From contig OU452226.1 in assembly GCA_911728455.2 (NCBI GenBank), positions 17,811,938 to 17,875,937 of the forward strand: DNA of 64,000 nucleotides. Direction: 5' to 3'. A model generated the notes under the pieces. The model was not told where the DNA came from, searched no databases, and saw only the letters and a list, made by a program, of their open reading frames with translations. Both the position numbers and the translations under genes were made by a program. The first letter of the stretch is position 1, and every line of letters begins with the position of its first letter. The stretch is from Marthasterias glacialis (lineage: Eukaryota; Echinodermata; Asteroidea; Forcipulatida; Asteriidae). Positions 13,421 to 27,100 of this stretch are shown here, piece by piece.

Positions 13421-13904
13421 AAAATGTTGGGCCCAATCGGTCATGAAAGCGCGCTTCCTATTCGCTTAACCCGGAGACCCCTACTAACCAATCAGGTCAC
13501 GAAAAGAGTTGCGCGCAACATAGCCGTCTTGACCATTGGTTGCACGCAAAATAGTAGCCAATAAGAAGTCGCAAAATGAGGAGCGAGCTGCACAATATCA
13601 TAATTAACTCTGGGCCGTGGAGGAGGGCCACCAGTAAGAAATCACGAATTATGAGCCATGGGAAAGGGGGTCACTGGCAGAACAAAAAGGAGGGTAAGAC
13701 TAGAGAGCGGGCGCCGGGGGAGGGCGGTCGTGTATTTTTTTCAAACTCTAGTTGATATATTACCGCGGCAGCTAGCTGCAGTCACATTTGAAACACAGGA
13801 TGATTTGGGGGTCCTTGCTCTGCGACCATGAACACGTTTTCAACCCTTTAGAATTGTTCAAACTTCCTGTTCCTAGCTGGATACATTCTTCAACCCTTCT
13901 AGAT
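13421..13904. other. No gene recognised
   Basis: Moderately GC-rich DNA with GCGCGC tracts and a purine-rich stretch around 13,610-13,735. No open frame with recognisable similarity and no RNA gene was found. Confidence 0.5.
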
Positions 13905-15985
13905 AGGTAAAGATCAAAGTTTACTTAAATTCCATGGATATAAAGTGACAGCCGGATACGGCATTTTAGCCCAACACTGATATGTGTGGACCAGTGTAGA
14001 CAAGGACAATTGCTATCAATGGGAAACACAGACATTCACTTGCCGAAATGGCACCCATGCGTATTTCACTTTGCAACAGTAGATAAAGGCCCAGTTCCCC
14101 ATCTTGCGCCTACGGTGCTCTATAATCTTTGGTACAGAGTAAAGTGCATGCGTTAGCAGTTAGTTTGGTGCACAAGTTTTCGCTGTCTTTAGCTCCCCTC
14201 CGGACCGAGCAACCACTCTACAATTCCTACTCCGTCAGCCCTGCACACACGAGTTACTACTTAGTTACTATAAAAACATTTAAAATAATATTTACCCATT
14301 TTCCTTGTGCTTAATAATAAGTAATTTCAACTGCAACCTTGGCCGCAATCCGGGCACTTGTAAAAATGGATGTAAGGTGTCTAGAGCGCCCTCTGTAGTG
14401 GGAATTGGGACAGCCTTAATCTTCTCAGACAATTTAAATAAAGCCCAGGTCAAAGATGGTAAAGAGGACAAACATAAATGTTCACAGATTTACATATACC
14501 TTACATGGTATAAAGATAATGATGGAAGAAAAGTTTCCTTCACAAAGTTCAGCATAAAGTGTTATCATTCTCATTTAATAAAGTAAATAATTTCCAAAAT
14601 TAGTTTTCGTCTCAGTGAGACGAAAACTCTGCCAATAGGAATGCATACAAAATTGCTGTATGCATTTATACCGTTTTCTCGCAAATGATACAACGAAATG
14701 AGCTGACAATCTCACAGATTGGTTTTATCTTGATTTCTGAGCTGAGGCCTTAATAATCAAATCATTTTTTTTAAATAATTTTTATAAGTTCGGAGATAGC
14801 CGAGATTGAACTGAATTAAATTTGAGGGGATTATATCAGTTTAGCATAAGTTCGCAATGTCTGTTGTTCAAGAACTTCATACATAATATTTGTCTTTCAC
14901 AGACAACTAATTAATGCTGGTCATACAAAAGGTACCTCTTCACTGAACAAGTTTGTATTACAGACGACCAAGTCATAAATCTGAATTTCCACAGAATATT
15001 CGTAGTCCTGATAATGCTTCAAGTGTGATCAACTATTATTAAAATTAATACATTTCTTTGACATGGGGTGTGATATTATAAGGGCTACTGGCAACATGTC
15101 ATATTTACCTCAAAAAGATCAGTATTTCTCATCAGAAGCTATTCCTGGGTCAAATTAAAGGAAATGTCATCGGTAGTATTTACTACATTATTTAAGAGCA
15201 TATAATCACACCATGATAATAGACCCCAAATTTGATAAAGATGATTTGATTATTTTTCCTTCTTTCAAGAGTGTTCGCCTTGTTTTCAGGTTGATTTTTT
15301 AGCTTCAAAATTAAATTAACCAGGCATCCTCACAAATGCCATATTGTATGAAGATACCTATATAACATCTTTCTTTGCAGAAAACAGTAACAGTAATTTT
15401 TCGGCTATTTATTAATTCCCCCAAATGCAGCTAACATATTGGGTCATGTTAGATAAAAAGGCATCAGTGAGTAGGCCCCTAGTGTCTACTGCATACATTT
15501 AAGGCATACAATCGAACGTAAATATCTGACGCAAATCTGTTAAAAAAATGCTGGACTTTCCACCCCTTAAGATTTTCAAGACCTCATTTTCAAGTTCGAT
15601 TTTAGGAATGAAGAAGGCATCCTTACTGACGACATTTCGTATGACATGCATATTGCATAGTTTATAGTAAAAATAACACACCAATGGGAGTTTGGTCTGT
15701 AAAATTAATGTTATATTTCCCCCGTATATTGAAATGATATTTCCCTAAATGCAGCTTCTAATGATTCTCAGACAGCTCACAGATAAACAATCAATGAAAC
15801 ATTGTTGTGATTTTTTGACAGAGTTAAACCACTGCATTTAATTCAACTCCTATTACCAATTCCAACATGGGCAAAAGGCACTATAAAAGAATCAACTTGT
15901 TTAAATGGTGTTGTTAATTAAGGACAAACACAGGGTTCGATAGGGTTGGTTGAGAGTCATCGCTTTAATATTTCGGTGGCAGGTT
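13905..15985. repeat. Repeat segment C, copy 1
   Basis: This segment is collinear with 51,533-53,820. Shared blocks include AGATCAAAGTTTACTTAAAT, CGAGCAACCACTCTACAATT (copy 2: CGACCAACCACTCTACAATT), GAGCGCCCTCTGTAGTGG, a TGATATTATAAGGGCTACTG region, and GATAGGGTTGGTTGAGAGTC at the end. The two copies differ by scattered substitutions and small indels, so the duplication is not recent. No protein similarity was recognised. The opening ~70 bp also matches the terminal module of family B. Confidence 0.85.
14602..14628. repeat. 27-bp near-perfect palindrome (13-bp arms, 1-nt centre)
   Basis: The arm AGTTTTCGTCTCA is followed by G and then its exact reverse complement. The paralogous position near 52,242-52,268 has lost the symmetry. 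It may be a hairpin or an inverted-repeat footprint within segment C. Confidence 0.75.
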
Positions 15986-17285
15986 GAAATGATGGCATTT
16001 CCACCATTTGGCAACCCCTGCAGTTGTAGTTTATCAGGAGCTTAAAAGGAACTGTATCCTCAGCACTAGAGAAGTAGATCAAAGAGAATCGTTTCTTTTT
16101 ATTCAATATTGAGAACGATCAACGATCACAACGATAAGTATTTGCATTTTAGTTAATGTGTTATTTACGCCATGGACCATGCATACAAGGCCCAAATGGA
16201 AATCTGCTGAAACTGCAAGGTAACATTTTTCCCACTATCGACAATGTCCCTATATACAATGACATAGTATTTAGGCACCACTATTGCACTCAATTACATC
16301 TTTTGATCAATTACTCTGTACTAGACCCTTTGCACTGACGTCACACTTGGCTACTGTCTGACCATGATCTGTCATCTTGTAAGTCCAACTAAACATACAG
16401 ATATAGTGCGCATGTAAAAGCGTTTATGTTGCGTAAAAAGCTCGTAAGGGGGAAAATAACTCCAAAAGTAGTGCAAGCCAGATTTTTTGTAGTGTGATGT
16501 TAGGTGTTTTAATTGGGTCAATAAATGTGTATCTTTCCTTTGACAATTTCAAACTGCATGTATTCCCTCCCTTCTACAATGCCAAAGGTCAACAACAACC
16601 CCCCTTCGAAATTACATATCGTCCTGTCCTTGCAACAAGGTAGTGACTCGATTCTGCAACAAAGTCGTATCTCGGCGTCCATTGACTTTGTGTGTACATC
16701 CGGGTAATTTTAAGCAGTATATACAGCCTTTTGACATTTTATAACTAAGTGTTTATTGTAAATGCTATATTGGTTTAATACACTAGGTTGAGTAAGTAGC
16801 AAGACCAATTATGATCCAAGACTTTCCTGGGGCCGGGGATCACGTATGTGCACACACATTATGTCCGTGGGTTTGTGAGTGACAGTGATGGCGCCCTCTG
16901 TTTTTGACAATTCTTTGGATGAGAAAGAGCGCGATATACCTGTTAGTAGATCCAAGACTATGTCTGTCTGTGCACATTGGCGCATCACACGGAATAGGGA
17001 GGAAAAAGTGCAACGGGCTCATGAATATTTTGTATGGCCTCAAAATATTTAATACTATAGAGATTTGAGAGCCAAAACAGGGTGTTCAGTTGTTAAAACA
17101 TTAAACAATTGTGACCTGCGGGTTTTTGACTACTAACTTTAAGTATTTTGGATGACCTAGGCCCTGCAAAGAGAGGTCCTATTTGACAAGAGGTGTAGGG
17201 ACATTTTGTAGATTGATGCGCGGACTTCACAAAAAGTGCGGGGGTGTTTTATTTGGATGGAAAAAAATAGACAAGCGCTGGGACA
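15986..17285. other. No gene recognised
   Basis: AT-rich DNA with only short open frames. A TGACGTCA octamer occurs near 16,338 and a GGCGCCCTCTG motif near 16,890. A short block at 16,735-16,800 matches the end of segment C copy 2 (53,821-53,910), so the C duplication probably extended this far before insertions. Confidence 0.5.
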
Positions 17286-17978
17286 ATGGGAGCCGCCCGC
17301 ACCCACTGATTCCATGAAAAGCACTTTTCAACAGGGGTCAAAAATTACAAATTTCTCACAGGGAGCTCCCTGTGAGCACTGGCAATTTTGGTCAAAAAAT
17401 TTTATGCGATTTTATGATAGAAAATGATAGAGTAGATATCACTGAAGAGGGTTTGTGTGTGGGGATGGGGTCAATTCGCAATATTTGGCCAAATAGCAAT
17501 ATTTAGGTCAACTCTAACGTCAACAAGATGGCCGAAAAAGCTGGCTAGCTCCCGAAATAACGCGAGTTGGGACCTCTAGTTTGTTGGACACGTCTCGGAA
17601 GAGCCGCCCGCATCCACTGATTCCACATGAAAAGCACTTTTCAAAAGGGGTCAAAAATTACAAATTTCTCACAGGGAGCTCCCTGTGAGCACTCGCACTT
17701 TTGGCCAAAAATATTTTATGCGATTTTATGATAGAAAATGATAGAGTAGACATCACTGAAGAGGGTTTGTGTGTGGGGAAGGGGTCGAGTCGCAATATTT
17801 GGGCAAATAGCAATATTTGGGTCAATTCTGACGTCATCAAGATGGCCGCAAAAGCTCGCTAGCTCCCGAAATAATGCAAGTTGGGACCTCTAGTTTGTTG
17901 GACACGTCTCGGAAGAGCCGCCCGCATCCACTGATTCCATAAAAAGCACTTTAGAAAATGGCTCCAAAATTAAAATTT

Positions 17979-18000
17979 CTCACAGGGAGCTCCCTGTGAG
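17979..18000. repeat. 22-bp perfect palindrome of the 311-bp unit (example copy)
   Basis: The sequence is CTCACAGGGAG followed directly by its reverse complement CTCCCTGTGAG, with no spacer. It recurs every 311 bp. In other units one arm carries a single change, CTGACAGGGAG on the left or CTCCCTTTGAG on the right. It could extrude a hairpin or bind a dimeric protein. Confidence 0.9.
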
Positions 18001-18139
18001 CACTCGCACTTTTGGCCAAAAATATTTTATGCGATTTTATGATAGAAAATGATAGAGTAGACATCACTGAAGAGGGTTTGTGTGTGGGGAAGGGGTCGAT
18101 TCGCAATATTTGGGCAAATAGCAATATTTGGGTCAATTC

Positions 18140-18160
18140 TGACGTCATCAAGATGGCCGC
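18140..18160. promoter_or_regulatory. CRE palindrome plus YY1-like site of the 311-bp unit (example copy)
   Basis: TGACGTCA is the full CREB/ATF consensus octamer. One base later comes CAAGATGGCCGC, which differs at one position from the YY1 consensus form CAAGATGGCGGC. The pair is present in nearly every unit. Exceptions include 17,513 (TAACGTCA), 31,209 (TGACATCA) and 36,493 (TGACGTTA). Binding is inferred from motif match only. Confidence 0.6.
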
Positions 18161-21100
18161 AAAAGCTCGCTAGCTCCCGAAATAATGCAAGTTGGGACCT
18201 CTAGTTTGTTGGACACGTCTCGGAAGAGCCGCCCGCATCCACCGATTCCATGAAAAGCACTTTTCAAAATGGCTCCAAAATTTAAATTTCTTACAGGGAG
18301 CTCCCTTTGAGCACTCGCACTTTTGGCCAAAAATATTTTATGCGATTTTATGATAGAAAATGATAGAGTAGACATCACTGAAGAGGGTTTGTGTGTGGGG
18401 AAGGGGTCGATTCGCAATATTTGGGCAAATAGCAATATTTGGGTCATTTCTGACGTCATCAAGATGGCCGCAAAAGCTCGCTAGCTCCCGAAATAATGCA
18501 AGTTGGGACCTCTAGTTTGTTGGACACGTCCCGGAAGAGCCGCCCGCATCCACTGATTCCATGAAAAGCACTTTTGAAAATGGCTCCAAAATTAAAATTT
18601 CTCACAGGGAGCTCCCTTTGAGCACTCGCACTTTTGGCCAAAAATATTTTATGCGATTTTATGATAGAAAATGATAGAGTAGACATCACTGAAGAGGGTC
18701 TGTGTGTGGGGAAGGGGTCGATTCGCAATATTTGGGCAAATAGCAATATTTGGGTCAATTCTGACGTCATCAAGATGGCCGCAAAAGCTCGCTAGCTCCC
18801 GAAATAATGCAAGTTGGGACCTCTAGTTTGTTGGACACGTCTCGGAAGAGCCGCCCGCATCCACTGATTCCATGAAAAGCACTTTTCAAAAGGGGTCAAA
18901 AATTACAAATTTCTCACAGGGAGCTCCCTGTGAGCACTCGCACTTTTGGCCAAAAATATTTTATGCGATTTTATGATAGAAAATGATAGAGTAGACATCA
19001 CTGAAGAGGGTCTGTGTGTGGGGAAGGGGTCGATTCGCAATATTTGGGCAAATAGCAATATTTGGGTCAATTCTGACGTCATCAAGATGGCCGCAAAAGC
19101 TCGCTAGCTCCCGAAATAATGCAAGTTGGGACCTCTAGTTTTGTTGGACACGTCTCGGAAGAGCCGCCCGCATCTACTGATTCCATGAAAAGCACTTTTG
19201 AAAATGGCTCCAAAATTAAAATTTCTGACAGGGAGCTCCCTGTGAGCACTCGCACTTTTGGCCAAAAATATTTTATGCGATTTTATGATAGAAAATGATA
19301 GAGTAGACATCACTGAAGAGGGTTTGTGTGTGGGGAAGGGGTCGAGTCGCAATATTTGGGCAAATAGCAATATTTGGGTCAATTCTGACGTCATCAAGAT
19401 GGCCGCAAAAGCTCGCTAGCTCCCGAAATAATGCAAGTTGGGACCTCTAGTTTGTTGGACACGTCTCGGAAGAGCCGCCCGCATCCACTGATTCCATGAA
19501 AAGCACTTTAGAAAATGGCTCCAAAATTAAAATTTCTCACAGGGAGCTCCCTGTGAGCACTGGCACTTTTGGCCAAAAATTTTTTATGCGATTTTATGAT
19601 AGAAAATGATAGAGTAGACATCACTGAAGAGGGTTTGTGTGTGGGGAAGGGGTCGATTCGCAATATTTGGGCAAATAGCAATATTTGGGTCAATTCTGAC
19701 GTCATCAAGATGGCCGCAAAAGCTCGCTAGCTCCCGAAATAATGCAAGTTGGGACCTCTAGTTTGTTGGACACGTCTCGGAAGAGCCGCCCGCATCCACT
19801 GATTCCATGAAAAGCACTTTTGAAAATGGCTCCAAAATTAAAATTTCTGACAGGGAGCTCCCTGTGAGCACTCGCACTTTTGGCCAAAAATATTTTATGC
19901 GATTTTATGATAGAAAATGATAGAGTAGACATCACTGAAGAGGGTTTGTGTGTGGGGAAGGGGTCGATTCGCAATATTTGGGCAAATAGCAATATTTGGG
20001 TCAATTCTGACGTCATCAAGATGGCCGCAAAAGCTCGCTAGCTCCCGAAATAATGCAAGTTGGGACCTCTAGTTTGTTGGACACGTCTCGGAAGAGCCGC
20101 CCGCATCCACCGATTCCATGAAAAGCATTTTTGAAAATGGCTCCAAAATTAAAATTTCTTACAGGGAGCTCCCTGTGAGCACTCGCACTTTTGGCCAAAA
20201 ATATTTTATGCGATTTTATGATAGAAAATGATAGAGTAGACATCACTGAAGAGGGTTTGTGTGTGGGGAAGGGGTCGATTCGCAATATTTGGGCAAATAG
20301 CAATATTTGGGTCAATTCTGACGTCATCAAGATGGCCGCAAAAGCTCGCTAGCTCCCGAAATAATGCAAGTTGGGACCTCTAGTTTGTTGGACACGTCTC
20401 GGAAGAGCCGCCCGCATCCACTGATTCCATGAAAAGCACTTTTCAAAAGGGGTCAAAAATTACAAATTTCTCACAGGGAGCTCCCTGTGAGCACTCGCAC
20501 TTTTGGCCAAAAATATTTTATGCGATTTTATGATAGAAAATGATAGAGTAGACATCACTGAAGAGGGTCTGTGTGTGGGGAAGGGGTCGATTCGCAATAT
20601 TTGGGCAAATAGCAATATTTGGGTCAATTCTGACGTCATCAAGATGGCCGCAAAAGCTCGCTAGCTCCCGAAATAATGCAAGTTGGGACCTCTAGTTTGT
20701 TGGTCACGTCTCGGAAGAGCCGCCCGCATCCACTGATTCCATGAAAAGCACTTTTCAAAATGGCTCCAAAATTAAAATTTCTCACAGGGAGCTCCCTGTG
20801 AGCACTCGCACTTTTGGCCAAAAATTTTTTATGCGATTTTATGATAGAAAATGATAGAGTAGACATCACTGAAGAGGGTTTGTGGGTGGGGAAGGGGTCG
20901 ATTCGCAATATTTGGGCAAATAGCAATATTTGGGTCAATTCTGACGTCATCAAGATGGCCGCAAAAGCTCGCTAGCTCCCGAGATAATGCAAGTTGGGAC
21001 CTCTAGTTTGTTGGACACGTCTCGGAAGAGCCGCCCGCATCCACTGATTCGATGAAAAGCACTTTTGAAAATGGCTCCAAAATTAAAATTTCTGACAGGG

Positions 21101-24100
21101 AGCTCCCTGTGAGCACTCGCACTTTTGGCCAAAAATATTTTATGCGATTTTATGATAGAAAATGATAGAGTAGACATCACTGAAGAGGGTTTGTGTGTGG
21201 GGAAGGGGTCGATTCGCAATATTTGGGCAAATAGCAATATTTGGGTCAATTCTGACGTCATCAAGATGGCCGCAAAAGCTCGCTAGCTCCCGAAATAATG
21301 CAAGTTGGGACCTCTAGTTTGTTGGACACGTCTCGGAAGAGCCGCCCGCATCCACCGATTCCATGAAAAGCACTTTTCAAAATGGCTCCAAAATTAAAAT
21401 TTCTCACAGGGAGCTCCCTGTGAGCACTCGCACTTTTGGCCAAAAATATTTTATGCGATTTTATGATAGAAAATGATAGAGTAGACATCACTGAAGAGGG
21501 TTTGTGTGTGGGGAAGGGGTCGATTCGCAATATTTGGGCAAATAGCAATATTTGGGTCATTTCTGACGTCATCAAGATGGCCGCAAAAGCTCGCTAGCTC
21601 CCGAAATAATGCAAGTTGGGACCTCTAGTTTGTTGGACACGTCCCGGAAGAGCCGCCCGCATCCACTGATTCCATGAAAAGCACTTTTGAAAATGGCTCC
21701 AAAATTAAAATTTCTGACAGGGAGCTCCCTGTGAGCACTCGCACTTTTGGCCAAAAATATTTTATGCGATTTTATGATAGAAAATGATAGAGTAGACATC
21801 ACTGAAGAGGGTTTGTGTGTGGGGAAGGGGTCGATTCGCAATATTTGGGCAAATAGCAATATTTGGGTCAATTCTGACGTCATCAAGATGGCCGCAAAAG
21901 CTCGCTAGCTCCCGAAATAATGCAAGTTGGGACCTCTAGTTTGTTGGACACGTCTCGGAAGAGCCGCCCGCATCCACCGATTCCATGAAAAGCACTTTTC
22001 AAAATGGCTCCAAAATTAAAATTTCTTACAGGGAGCTCCCTGTGAGCACTCGCACTTTTGGCCAAAAATATTTTATGCGATTTTATGATAGAAAATGATA
22101 GAGTAGACATCACTGAAGAGGGTTTGTGTGTGGGGAAGGGGTCGATTCGCAATATTTGGGCAAATAGCAATATTTGGGTCAATTCTGACGTCATCAAGAT
22201 GGCCGCAAAAGCTCGCTAGCTCCCGAAATAATGCAAGTTGGGACCTCTAGTTTGTTGGACACGTCCCGGAAGAGCCGCCCGCATCCACTGATTCCATGAA
22301 AAGCACTTTTGAAAATGGCTCCAAAATTAAAATTTCTCACAGGGAGCTCCCTTTGAGCACTCGCACTTTTGGCCAAAAATATTTTATGCGATTTTATGAT
22401 AGAAAATGATAGAGTAGACATCACTGAAGAGGGTTTGTGTGTGGGGAAGGGGTCGATTCGCAATATTTGGGCAAATAGCAATATTTGGGTCAATTCTGAC
22501 GTCATCAAGATGGCCGCAAAAGCTCGCTAGCTCCCGAAATAATGCAAGTTGGGACCTCTAGTTTGTTGGACACGTCTCGGAAGAGCCGCCCGCATCCACT
22601 GATTCCATGAAAAGCACTTTTCAAAAGGGGTCAAAAATTACAAATTTCTCACAGGGAGCTCCCTGTGAGCACTCGCACTTTTGGCCAAAAATATTTTATG
22701 CGATTTTATGATAGAAAATGATAGAGTAGACATCACTGAAGAGGGTCTGTGTGTGGGGAAGGGGTCGATTCGCAATATTTGGGCAAATAGCAATATTTGG
22801 GTCAATTCTGACGTCATCAAGATGGCCGCAAAAGCTCGCTAGCTCCCGAAATAATGCAAGTTGGGACCTCTAGTTTGTTGGTCACGTCTCGGAAGAGCCG
22901 CCCGCATCCACTGATTCCATGAAAAGCACTTTTGAAAATGGCTCCAAAATTAAAATTTCTCACAGGGAGCTCCCTGTGAGCACTCGCACTTTTGGCCAAA
23001 AATATTTTATGCGATTTTATGATAGAAAATGATAGAGTAGACATCACTGAAGAGGGTTTGTGTGTGGGGAAGGGGTCGATTCGCAATATTTGGGCAAATA
23101 GCAATATTTGGGTCAATTCTGACGTCATCAAGATGGCCGCAAAAGCTCGCTAGCTCCCGAAATAATGCAAGTTGGGACCTCTAGTTTGTTGGACACGTCT
23201 CGGAAGAGCCGCCCGCATCCACCGATTCCATGAAAAGCACTTTTCAAAATGGCTCCAAAATTAAAATTTCTCACAGGGAGCTCCCTGTGAGCACTCGCAC
23301 TTTTGGCCAAAAATATTTTATGCGATTTTATGATAGAAAATGATAGAGTAGACATCACTGAAGAGGGTTTGTGTGTGGGGAAGGGGTCGATTCGCAATAT
23401 TTGGGCAAATAGCAATATTTGGGTCATTTCTGACGTCATCAAGATGGCCGCAAAAGCTCGCTAGCTCCCGAAATAATGCAAGTTGGGACCTCTAGTTTGT
23501 TGGACACGTCCCGGAAGAGCCGCCCGCATCCACTGATTCCATGAAAAGCACTTTTGAAAATGGCTCCAAAATTAAAATTTCTGACAGGGAGCTCCCTTTG
23601 AGCACTCGCACTTTTGGCCAAAAATATTTTATGCGATTTTATGATAGAAAATGATAGAGTAGACATCACTGAAGAGGGTTTGTGTGTGGGGAAGGGGTCG
23701 ATTCGCAATATTTGGGCAAATAGCAATATTTGGGTCAATTCTGACGTCATCAAGATGGCCGCAAAAGCTCGCTAGCTCCCGAAATAATGCAAGTTGGGAC
23801 CTCTAGTTTGTTGGACACGTCTCGGAAGAGCCGCCCGCATCCACTGATTCCATGAAAAGCACTTTTCAAAAGGGGTCAAAAATTACAAATTTCTCACAGG
23901 GAGCTCCCTGTGAGCACTCGCACTTTTGGCCAAAAATATTTTATGCGATTTTATGATAGAAAATGATAGAGTAGACATCACTGAAGAGGGTCTGTGTGTG
24001 GGGAAGGGGTCGATTCGCAATATTTGGGCAAATAGCAATATTTGGGTCAATTCTGACGTCATCAAGATGGCCGCAAAAGCTCGCTAGCTCCCGAAATAAT

Positions 24101-27100
24101 GCAAGTTGGGACCTCTAGTTTGTTGGTCACGTCTCGGAAGAGCCGCCCGCATCCACTGATTCCATGAAAAGCACTTTTGAAAATGGCTCCAAAATTAAAA
24201 TTTCTCACAGGGAGCTCCCTGTGAGCACTCGCACTTTTGGCCAAAAAATTTTTATGCGATTTTATGATAGAAAATGATAGAGTAGACATCACTGAAGAGG
24301 GTTTGTGGGTGGGGAAGGGGTCGATTCGCAATATTTGGGCAAATAGCAATATTTGGGTCAATTCTGACGTCACCAAGATGGCCGCAAAAGCTCGCTAGCT
24401 CCCGAAATAATGCAAGTTGGGACCTCTAGTTTGTTGGACACGTCTCGGAAGAGCCGCCCGCATCCACTGATTCCATGAAAAGCACTTTTGAAAATGGCTC
24501 CAAAATTAAAATTTCTGACAGGGAGCTCCCTGTGAGCACTCGCACTTTTGGCCAAAAATATTTTATGCGATTTTATGATAGAAAATGATAGAGTAGACAT
24601 CACTGAAGAGGGTTTGTGTGTGGGGAAGGGGTCGATTCGCAATATTTGGGCAAATAGCAATATTTGGGTCAATTCTGACGTCATCAAGATGGCCGCAAAA
24701 GCTCGCTAGCTCCCGAAATAATGCAAGTTGGGACCTCTAGTTTGTTGGACACGTCTCGGAAGAGCCGCCCGCATCCACCGATTCCATGAAAAGCACTTTT
24801 CAAAATGGCTCCAAAATTAAAATTTCTTACAGGGAGCTCCCTGTGAGCACTCGCACTTTTGGCCAAAAATATTTTATGCGATTTTATGATAGAAAATGAT
24901 AGAGTAGACATCACTGAAGAGGGTTTGTGTGTGGGGAAGGGGTCGATTCGCAATATTTGGGCAAATAGCAATATTTGGGTCATTTCTGACGTCATCAAGA
25001 TGGCCGCAAAAGCTCGCTAGCTCCCGAAATAATGCAAGTTGGGACCTCTAGTTTGTTGGACACGTCCCGGAAGAGCCGCCCGCATCCACTGATTCCATGA
25101 AAAGCACTTTTGAAAATGGCTCCAAAATTAAAATTTCTCACAGGGAGCTCCCTTTGAGCACTCGCACTTTTGGCCAAAAATATTTTATGCGATTTTATGA
25201 TAGAAAATGATAGAGTAGACATCACTGAAGAGGGTTTGTGTGTGGGGAAGGGGTCGATTCGCAATATTTGGGCAAATAGCAATATTTGGGTCAATTCTGA
25301 CGTCATCAAGATGGCCGCAAAAGCTCGCTAGCTCCCGAAATAATGCAAGTTGGGACCTCTAGTTTGTTGGACACGTCTCGGAAGAGCCGCCCGCATCCAC
25401 TGATTCCATGAAAAGCACTTTTCAAAAGGGGTCAAAAATTACAAATTTCTCACAGGGAGCTCCCTGTGAGCACTCGCACTTTTGGCCAAAAATATTTTAT
25501 GCGATTTTATGATAGAAAATGATAGAGTAGACATCACTGAAGAGGGTCTGTGTGTGGGGAAGGGGTCGATTCGCAATATTTGGGCAAATAGCAATATTTG
25601 GGTCAATTCTGACGTCATCAAGATGGCCGCAAAAGCTCGCTAGCTCCCGAAATAATGCAAGTTGGGACCTCTAGTTTGTTGGTCACGTCTCGGAAGAGCC
25701 GCCCGCATCCACTGATTCCATGAAAAGCACTTTTGAAAATGGCTCCAAAATTAAAATTTCTCAAAGGGAGCTCGCTGTGAGCACTCGCACTTTTGGCCAA
25801 AAAATTTTTATGCGATTTTATGATAGAAAATGATAGAGTAGACATCACTGAAGAGGGTTTGTGGGTGGGGAAGGGGTCGATTCGCAATATTTGGGCAAAT
25901 AGCAATATTTGGGTCAATTCTGACGTCACCAAGATGGCCGCAAAAGCTCGCTAGCTCCCGAGATAATGCAAGTTGGGACCTCTAGTTTGTTGGACACGTC
26001 CCGGAAGAGCCGCCCGCATCCACTGATTCCATGAAAAGCACTTTTGAAAATGGCTCCAAAATTAAAATTTCTCACAGGGAGCTTCCTTTGAGCACTCGCA
26101 CTTTTGGCCAAAAATTTTTTATGCGATTTTATGATAGAAAATGATAGAGTAGACATCACTGAAGAGAGTTTGTGTGTGGGGAAGGGGTCGATTCGCAATA
26201 TTTGGGCAAATAGCAATATTTGGGTCAATTCTGACGTCATCAAGATGGCCGCAAAAGCTCGCTAGCTCCCGAAATAATGCAAGTTGGGACCTCTAGTTTG
26301 TTGTACACGTCTCGGAAGAGCCGCCCGCATCCACTGATTCCATGAAAAGCACTTTTGAAAATGGCTCCAAAATTAAAATTTCTGACAGGGAGCTCCCTGT
26401 GAGCACTCGCACTTTTGGCCAAAAAATTTTTATGCGATTTTATGATAGAAAATGATAGAGTAGACATCACTGAAGAGGGTTTGTGTGTGGGGAAGGGGTC
26501 GATTCGCAATATTTGGGCAAATAGCAATATTTGGGTCAATTCTGACGTCATCAAGATGGCCGCAAAAGCTCGCTAGCTCCCGAAATAATGCAAGTTGGGA
26601 CCTCTAGTTTGTTGGACACGTCTCGGAAGAGCCGCCCGCATCCAATGATTCCATGAAAAGCACTTTTGAAAATGGCTCCAAAATTAAAATTTCTCACAGG
26701 GAGCTCCCTGTGAGCACTCGCACTTTTGGCCAAAAATTTTTATGCGATTTTATGATAGGAAATGATAGAGTAGACATCACTGAAGAGGGTTTGTGTGTGG
26801 GGAAGGGGTCGATTCGCAATATTTGGGCAAATAGCAATATTTGGGTCAATTCTGACGTCATCAAGATGGCCGCAAAAGCTCGTTAGCTCCCGAGATAATG
26901 CAAGTTGGGACCTCTAGTTTGTTGGACACGTCTCGGAAGAGCCGCCCGCATCCACTGATTCCATGAAAAGCACTTTTGAAAATGGCTCCAAAATTAAAAT
27001 TTCTGACAGGGAGCTCCCTGTGAGCACTCGCACTTTTGGCCAAAAATATTTTATGCGATTTTATGATAGAAAATGATAGAGTAGACATCACTGAAGAGGG

